Source: Carallia brachiata
Lineage: Eukaryota; Streptophyta; Magnoliopsida; Malpighiales; Rhizophoraceae
Assembly: GCA_021464245.1 (NCBI GenBank)
Contig: JADCRB010000068.1
Span: 1,873,297-1,937,296, forward strand
Length of the DNA stretch: 64,000 bases
Reading direction: 5' to 3'
This document shows positions 56,805 through 64,000 of the stretch, in pieces (the stretch's first letter is position 1; each line of letters begins with the position of its first letter). The position numbers and the translations under genes were made by a program. The notes beneath the pieces are model-generated. The model worked only from the letters and a program-made list of their open reading frames with translations, did no database searches and was not told the origin of the DNA.

Positions 56805-59800
56805 GACACCATTGCGTCCAAAATTTGTGGCAGAAGGGGTGACATCTCACTCTTCTGCACGCATTTGTTCACGACAACAAGAAGGGAACAAATGGCGGCT
56901 ATATCTCTCGTGAAGCTTTGGCAGGCATGATGCAACCTTGATAATAGCTAGAGGAATTTTTTTAAAAAAATTAAAATAAAATTAAAATAATATTAATTAT
57001 TAGATGATAATTTTTTTAAAATATATAGATGAATTATTAAATATTATTAAATTAATTATACATCTATCTTAGCATTAATTAAAATATAATTATCTAATAG
57101 AAATCGTAGCTTAAAATGATGTTTGATACCATCTTTGTTCAAAGGTCTTTTTTTGTCGGCGTTATCTTGTTCAACGTTTGCACAAGTAATAAGTTCTTAA
57201 TGCGTGTCTTTTAGATAAATTATTATTGTGGACAGTTAGGAAATATAGTAGTCAATTTGATTTCGACACGAGGAATTGTTTCTCCGCAGAAACTTTCTTC
57301 CCAATTCCCAAATTATTATACACTCTAACCAAGTTCAGAGAATCATTGGTACCTGATGCTAAACGACAGCCCTATAAGCCAACTTGACTTTAATATTTCT
57401 ACCAATGAGCACATGAAAGAAGCGTAATCAAAATTCAGAGACACACGCTCTACTGGAGTCGCCAGTGAACAGCCATTTAAGTAGTTTTGGCCTCTTCTGA
57501 GGGCAAGATCCTCATATAGTCCGGAGGATCTGGACCGTCCTGGGCAAAGGAGCAGCAGAAGCATCAATTCGGAAAATAGTATCTTTCAACAATTTGTAAT
57601 AGGGGACAAATGGGTTGATAGTCATTAGACCTACACTGTAGCATAACAATTTCTTGTTATAACAAGTTCTACGTAATGCTGTTATAACAAATTCTACGTA
57701 ATGCTGTAACAAATCGCACAATTACTAGCGCATTTCTCTACTGTATGGACTATTTATTTGTTTGTATAATGGTACTCTTAAGTAATAAATCCGCGTTAGT
57801 CCTCATCGCTCTCCCCACCTCCATCCCGTCCAGTCTAGTCAGCTTACCTATACGTAATGACAATGTGGACAGAGGCGGCCCATACGTAACTAAGTTATCG
57901 ACAAAAATTGAGGAGACTGAAACTTGTGAGAGCATATTTTGAAGATATTTATTTTCCCCTTCTTTTTTTCCCAGCATGTTTATTCTCAAACTGATAATCA
58001 AAAGTCAAATGTCCAATTATTTTTTTTTTTTGTTTAGCCCAAGATTATTTTTTTTTTTTTTTTTTTGATAGAAGATATTTTCTTTCAAATTGCAACAAAT
58101 GGCTGAAACTCGTAAATCCCCTTGCCGTCCTGTTGGCCATCTTGTCTGGACCGTCAAGATCAAGTATGGTGTAGCACTACAATATACCCGTTTGAGTAAC
58201 TTATCTTGCGGCGCCGGACTATTGGAAACTAAAATCAAAGAAATAATCTCTTGCCATGGCCCACCAGAACATTGGATGGTCATTTTTGCTGTTTAGTCAT
58301 GCTTCTAAATGATAAATCATTGTTGAAACTGCCGAATGAGAAGAAACGAGAAGACTCAGAGGATGTAGATAGTGGTTACCGAATCGTTTGAACCCCGTCC
58401 CCCTCTGCCTCTAGTAGTGGTACGGATATTTAGTTTCAATTATTCTTAGACCCGTAATTCTCCAAACGAACAATAGCTAAAAAGAAAAGCAATTAATCCA
58501 CTCGTCGATTGAAAAATTAATATATTTGATTTGGAAAAAACTTGACGGGTAGATGCAATTTCTCTATTACTTCCACACGCATTTTTTTTTGCAATTGTGA
58601 CCGTTTTTTTGTGTAACCATAATGATAAAAAGTGATACAAAAAGTAATAATATTTTTTCGTTTCACATTCATTCTCTGTGATTGCACAAAAAATGCTCAT
58701 AATTGTAAAAAAAAAAAAAACTCTTGTTGATACAGTAAAAAAAATTCATTTATCAATGTAATGGAACCCATTTGAGTTAGATGTATTTGTGATCTTTTTT
58801 ATTTTCCTCTAATAAGAGAGTTGTGAGCTCTTAATTTACAGATTAAGAATAATTCTCTATTTTTTGTAAATTTTATAGTTTCCTTTCCAAAATTAAAACA
58901 TAAGACATTTATAATAAAAATTTAAGTACTACGAGATATTGAGGGACTTTTTTTTTTTTTTTTGTCAAAAAGGAGCTACGCAGCAGGACTATTTGTGATC
59001 TTTATTATCTGGTTAATCAACTTTGCCCTGCGCAGATTCTGAATCTTTTACCAAATGAACAAATGGAGGCCTCAAGCTCGCTAAATCGTTCTTCTTTCTA
59101 AATGGCCGAAAGATTGACAGCCCAGTTGCTTCCCTTTAATTTTTGATGGATTGAGCCCAACAAAAAAAACAGCAAAAAAAGACCGGGTGTCCAAGAAATC
59201 TCTGTCAACTGACTTGTCAGTTGACTGAGATTGTTTCAGCCAATAACTGAGACTATTTCAGCCAACAAATGACGAGTCAGTTGGCGTTGTCTAGCCGTCC
59301 AATGATCGACTAAAGCAAGAAAAGAAGAGCACTTACTGTTTTTTGATCTAGAAAGTAGAGCACTTTACCCGCTCCACTGTCCTAAAGAACTCCACAATCC
59401 ACTTTATTTTGGAGCCATCTCCGCTTGTTTCTTTCAATTTCGCTCAATGGCCGACTCTGCTTCTCCTTTCAAAAAAAAAAAAACAAATTCAAGATTTCCT
59501 AAATACAAATTCAAGAGCCACGTTGAATGGACATCTGACAGCCCATCTGGTAGCCTTCCTCAGAACCCAGATTGAGGCCCATCAGTTACACCTTCCTTGG
59601 AGCCCATGCCAAGTAAACTCAAAACCCAGGCCAACACAGGCTTTATGTCTTGGATTTCTTATTTTCTTTCTAATTATACCAACTTTAATAAAAGACTTCT
59701 TTGTAAGCCAAAAAAAAAATAAAAAAAAATAAAAGACTTCTTACCGCGCTCATTGAGCGTAACATGGCGACTCTTAACGAAAAATGGTTGATCTGCAGAA

Positions 59801-60309
59801 TGCAATAAACCCCTACCTAAGGGTATCATTTTATTTCGGATTTTCGCCCCAAAAATAAAAAAGTGACAAGTTCTTTTTTGTCTTATAGATGAAACATGAA
59901 CCTCACGGTGTTAGTGACATCTTAAGCTTGGACTTGGACTGGATAACACAGGTAGTTAGAAGGTGCAACTCGTATTGTTGGAACAGAGAGAACACACAGT
60001 GTTTAAATCTCAAGTTAATATGGGCTGCAATTCGACTCAGGCTTGCTCACAGATCGAATTTTAGGGCTAGGGACAAAGCCCAAAAAAGATTTTTCTAAAA
60101 ATGCGGATAATTTATTTAGGTTATAATTTTTTTTTTCCTATTAGAAAACTTGTTGTAATCTATTAAAACAAAAGGAGAGTGTCATTATAGCGGTAGTTTT
60201 TTCTCTCATAAATATCACATCTCTCCTTCTAAAATTTGAATCTAACCTCTAAAATAAAAATTTTAATTCTAACTATTAAAATATCTCCTACAAATTTTGA
60301 GTATCAAAT
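56805..60309. other. Array spacer, period 2, no gene recognised
   Basis: Counterpart of 42774-46570. The doubled 27-base motif recurs near 57655-57712. Several short frames match those in period 1 but differ by frameshifts, for example around 59447 where an A-run replaces the reading frame seen in period 1, which argues against coding function. Confidence 0.45.
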
Positions 60310-61555
60310 CACCAAATCCTTCTTACACAATCGAAGAGAAGAAAAATCAATGCTGATTTAAAAATCGTGGGCCACGGAATGCCATATGTGCCTTCTCCAA
60401 ACAACCCCTTCACAAATGGCGAGAAGCATATCACCATCTGCACATCCCGGAAGCCTGACCCATGGCCATCATTAACTAACGGTCACGGCTTAACTAAGAA
60501 CATGAATAATGCAGCCAAGTGCGCTAGCACAAAAATTGTCCCAGACATAAAACCTGGCAATCCGTCAAAAGTGAAACTACCGTCATCACCACCATCAGTA
60601 GAGTAGCTGGATTCGTCCTTTCGAGTTACTTCAAATACCGTGTCTGATATTCCTATAAGTTTCAATACCACATTAAAAAATCTAAACAACCATCAATCGT
60701 GCATTGATTGAGATTATTCTTCCTATAGTCTGTAGGTACTCTGATAAAGTGTGTAGGTTGTGGATCACTACAAGGGCAACATAAATATATGTGCTTGGCT
60801 CTCCAATTTGTAACACATGTTAAATCGTCAATAAAATGTCAAGTAACCGTACTTACTCCTAAAGAGAAAAGAGAAAAGTGTCAAACCATAGTCATCACAT
60901 TGATTCCAAGAAAAATTTAAGAAGACGACTTATTTTTTTTACACATGACATATGATTTTTGATGTCAAAGAAACTTCATTTCTTATTGACGATAGATATA
61001 CATTTAATAGAAATATGCTAATTTATAGATTGATTGATTTGGAGTTTATAATGCTACTAATAGAAAGAGCCATGGGTTTCCAAAAAAAAAAAAAAAACAA
61101 ATGGAGTAACTATGGTCCAAATCTTAGATACTTTACTCAAGCCCTAATCCTCGCTAAATGATGAGTCACTCACATGCAACTATTCGAACACTACTACTTT
61201 AAAATGGTATGCCAATGATGGTTATTCACTTATTCTTATCAAGAATTGTGAATTAACACGCTGACCTTGGGCACAAAATGGGACTCGGAGATAATACAGT
61301 AAGCTGGCAAAGCAGCATAGCAGGAATTGGGCGTGACCCCCAAACCAAAACCCAAACATAGACCAAACACATCAGAAATTGGAGCTTTCCAGTGAGGGTG
61401 GCAAGTCTTGGGCTCCCTTCGCTGATCAAGATTTCGAGCACACCAGTGGCCCACCTCTTTTGTTGTGTCATTGAGGCGGGCCCACCGGAAGGTGCGCAGC
61501 CCAAGAAAGCTGGAGAGTTCAGTGAGCAATAGGCGGATCTCCCAACCTCTTGTGT
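60310..61555 (-). pseudogene. Csl pseudogene fragment 3 (exons 8-9)
   Basis: Exon 8 piece about 61555-61267 and exon 9 piece about 60814-60310. It carries the same lost acceptor, the same 7-base deletion and the same internal loss in exon 9 as fragment 2, with additional small changes (for example SRPIPAMLLCQL after WG). Copy of fragment 2 made by the large tandem duplication. Confidence 0.83.
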
Positions 61556-61734
61556 CTTTTTCTTGTCACAGTCTGCATTTAATGAGAAAATTTGAGACAA
61601 GTGGCTTGGATTTTTGCCTGGCAACGTTGGCATAAGGGAATTTGTTTGTAGGTTAACTTAACGGTGGTGGTGTATTGCATCTAGAAAGGTGTTTATCAAT
61701 CTCATCTCTCATCAAACTTAATTCAAAATATTCG
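61556..61734 (+). mobile_element. LINE remnant of period 3, cut by copia
   Basis: Matches 47826-48003 closely up to AATATTCG, where the copia LTR begins. The rest should lie beyond the copia element, outside the window. Confidence 0.6.
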
Positions 61735-62311
61735 TGTTGTGAATGGACCCACTAGATCACGGATCTAACCTGATTAATTTTGCGGAATAAATTTGGCAAA
61801 AATAATAACACGACACGACACAAGAATTTACGTGGTTCGGCCTAAAGCCTACGTCCACGGCAAAGACGATCAGAGAATATTCCACTATCAAAACCAAGAG
61901 ATTTTACAAGCTGCACACAATATACCTTACTGCCCAAATCCCACATACAACCAATGTCACTCAAGTATTTCTCTCTAAATACTTTCTCTCTCTTGATTCT
62001 CTCCCACTCTTGGATACCTCTCTACCAAAATCATGGACATATATATAGGCATTGGAGTCATCTACATACATTCAAAGTCATCCATGTGAAAAGGATCATT
62101 CAAAGTCCAATATGGCAACTTCAACTATGGTAGGCTAGTCAAAGTTTGATAACTTCAACTTTGTCATTGTTAGACCAATAACAAACACATGGTAATTAAC
62201 TTGTCATAGCAAATTGTGATTTTGCTACCCATGTCATCTTCAAAGCCATCAAATTTGACTAATATTTAGGCATGTGTTTCTTGCTCCAATTGCAAGACAT
62301 CAACTTCAACA
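61735..62311 (-). repeat. Copia 3' LTR
   Basis: 577 bp from TGTTGTGAAT to ACTTCAACA on the plus strand, so TGTTG/CAACA inverted ends. A TATA-like TATATATA lies near 62038-62046 on the element strand. The other LTR is outside the window. Confidence 0.85.
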
Positions 62312-62326
62312 AATCTCCACCTTGGC
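62312..62326 (-). other. Copia polypurine tract
   Basis: The element strand reads CCAAGGTGGAGATT directly before the LTR start, a typical copia purine tract. Confidence 0.75.
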
Positions 62327-62461
62327 TTGAATTAGGACAAGGTCATCATAATTCTCTAATCGTCTTTCTTCATACCTCAATTGTTACGAACACCAATCAA
62401 ATCCAAACAGTGTTTGAATTTGACTGCAGGAATAGGCTTCGTCATCATATCTGCAGGATTG

Positions 62462-64000
62462 TCAACTGTACTGATCTTTTCCACCATGACTTCTCCTTTT
62501 GATAATTTCACGGACGAAATGATACCTGACATCAATGTGCTTAGTTCTCTCGTGATACATTAGATTTTTGGTCAAATGTATAGCACTTTGGCTGTCACAA
62601 TACACAACAGTAGAACTCTGTTGTAAGCCCAGATCGCCAACGAGACCTCGCAACCATAATGCTTCTTTCACTGCTTCTGTAACTGCCATGTATTCAGCTT
62701 CAGTTGTAGACAAAGCAATTGTAGACTGTAAAATTGCCTTCCAGCTAATGGCACAATCAGAGAGAGTGAAAACATAACCTGTTAGGGATCTCCTTTTGTC
62801 CAAATCACCAGCATAGTCGGAATCGACGTATCCCACTATATTTCCACCGGTGTTGCTATTCCTTCTGTACATCAAACCAATGTCTGTGGTTCCTCTGAGA
62901 TATCGTAAAATCCACTTCACAGCTTCCCAGTGAGCTTTACCAGGATTTCCCATAAATCTGGAAACGACGCTAACAGCATGTGAAATGTCTGGACGAGTAC
63001 AACCATAGCATACATAATGCTACCAACTGCACTGCTGTATGGAACTCGAACCATTTGCTCCATTTCCTCATTTGTTTGAGGTGACTGTGCTGCAGAGAGT
63101 TTGAAGTGACCTGCTAATGGAGTGCACACGGGTTTGCACTCTTGCATTCCGAAACGTTCCAGAACCTTTTCAATGTACTTTTTCTGTGACAAGTACAAGG
63201 TTCCAACGCCACGATCTCTGTGAATCTCCATTCCAAGTATCTTCTTGGCCGCGCCTAAGTCTTTCATTTCAAACTCACCACTCAGTTGAATCTTCAACTG
63301 ATTAATTTTCGACATGTTCTTTGCAGCTATCAACATGTCATCAACATAGAGCAATAAATAAATAAACGAATCATCTGGCAGCCTTTTGTGATATACACAA
63401 CTATCATAATTACTTCTAGAGTAACCATTGTTGATCATAAAACTGTCAAACCTCTTGTACCACTGCCTGGGCGACTGCTTGAGACCATAAAGTGACTTTT
63501 TCAGCAGGCACACATGATCCTCCTTTGTTGGATCTTCAAAACCTTCTGGCTGACGCATGTAAATCTTCTCATCAAGATTTCCATGCAAGAATGCTGTTTT
63601 TACATCGAGTTGCTCCAACTCCAGATCAAATAAGGCAACTATTGCAAGTAACATTCGAATAGAACTATGCTTTACAACAGGAGAAAAAACTTCATGAAAG
63701 TCAATACCTTCTCGCTGTGTAAAGCCTTTTGCAACGAGACGTGCCTTATACCGCGCATCCTCAGCTCCTGGGATTCCTTCCTTCCGTTTATAGATCCATT
63801 TGCACCCAACGATCTTCTGACCCTTCGGTGGCATCACCAGCTCCCAAGTTTGATTCTTATGAAGAGACTCAATTTCCTCTGTCATGGCAGTGACCCATCT
63901 AGAGGATTCTGGACTAGATACAGCCTCCTTATAAGAATTGGGTTCAGAATCATCCATCTCCTCAGCTACAGATAATGCAAATGCAGCTGATCCTGATCTG
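62462..64000 (-). CDS. Copia polyprotein, RT and RNase H, partial and frameshifted
   Basis: The upstream frame (64000 to about 63003) encodes the copia reverse transcriptase, with [20 protein letters not shown] at its start, [22 protein letters not shown] and the catalytic YVDDM. The second frame (about 62999-62462) encodes RNase H with [17 protein letters not shown] and the ending [15 protein letters not shown]. The two frames are separated by one missing T in a short T-run (about 62999-63003), where MYAMV should continue into the RNase H linker. Gag, protease and integrase would lie beyond 64000. The element may be recent; a single shift could be a consensus error like those in the host genes. 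Confidence 0.9.

Larger units (their letters stand above)
47408..61137. repeat. Csl tandem array, period 2
   Basis: Second period of the array (13,730 bp), same order as period 1. Compared with period 1 it has an extra 974-bp Harbinger-like element, lacks about 93 bases near 57240 (43211-43303 in period 1), lacks the SINE and lacks the right end of the MITE. A third period starts at 61138 and is cut by the copia element at 61735. Confidence 0.85.
61735..64000 (-). mobile_element. Ty1/copia retrotransposon, 3' part
   Basis: The element runs from its 3' LTR edge (61735) past the window end. Order on the minus strand: reverse transcriptase, RNase H, polypurine tract, LTR. RT followed directly by RNase H at the 3' end of pol, with integrase presumably upstream, is the copia order. 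It inserted into the LINE remnant of the third Csl period; ATTCG (61730-61734) is the expected left target duplication. Confidence 0.93.

Overview
The window is nuclear DNA from a flowering plant, most likely a eudicot and probably a rosid. It is AT-rich, its genes are split by GT-AG introns, and it is full of plant transposons. I cannot name the species from the sequence alone.

Left half (1-34,100), ordinary single-copy plant genes in order: the 3' end of an RNase III-like gene (870-2146, +); a UFD1-domain/zinc-finger gene (4160-7154, +); the condensin subunit CAP-H/Barren (8360-16323, +), whose second intron carries a complete, young LTR retrotransposon; a CYP74B fatty-acid hydroperoxide lyase (20481-23948, +); a DUF1068 membrane/coiled-coil protein (25885-27759, -); and a plant-specific zinc-ribbon protein of unknown role (31190-34077, +). 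Between them lie two tRNA-type SINEs, a Mutator-type MITE, a Helitron that carries a decayed RPA-like gene, and a short poly(A)-tailed insertion flanked by a 15-bp duplication.

Right half (34,351-61,734) is a tandem array with a period of about 13-13.7 kb. Each period holds a 3' fragment of a dead cellulose synthase-like gene, a poly(A)-tailed LINE remnant in the opposite orientation, a full-length CslB/H-type cellulose synthase-like gene on the minus strand, and about 7 kb of AT-rich spacer. The two full genes (35322-39622 and 48380-52683) are open across all nine exons. They are nearly identical in exons 1-7 and clearly more diverged in exons 8-9, which places a recombination or conversion boundary in intron 7. 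The two periods differ by a Harbinger-like insertion, a SINE insertion and several deletions, so the relative order of events can be read. A Ty1/copia element (61,735 to the window end, -) interrupts the third period.

Four otherwise conserved genes (UFD1-like, CAP-H, DUF1068, zinc-ribbon) and the copia polyprotein each contain one or two 1-2 base frameshifts, mostly in short homopolymers. Allowing for each restores a phase-consistent exon model. Base-level consensus errors are therefore the simplest explanation, but real mutations cannot be excluded from this sequence. The genes do not form one pathway. The coherent stories are the Csl array (cell-wall polysaccharide synthesis) and the layered transposon insertions.
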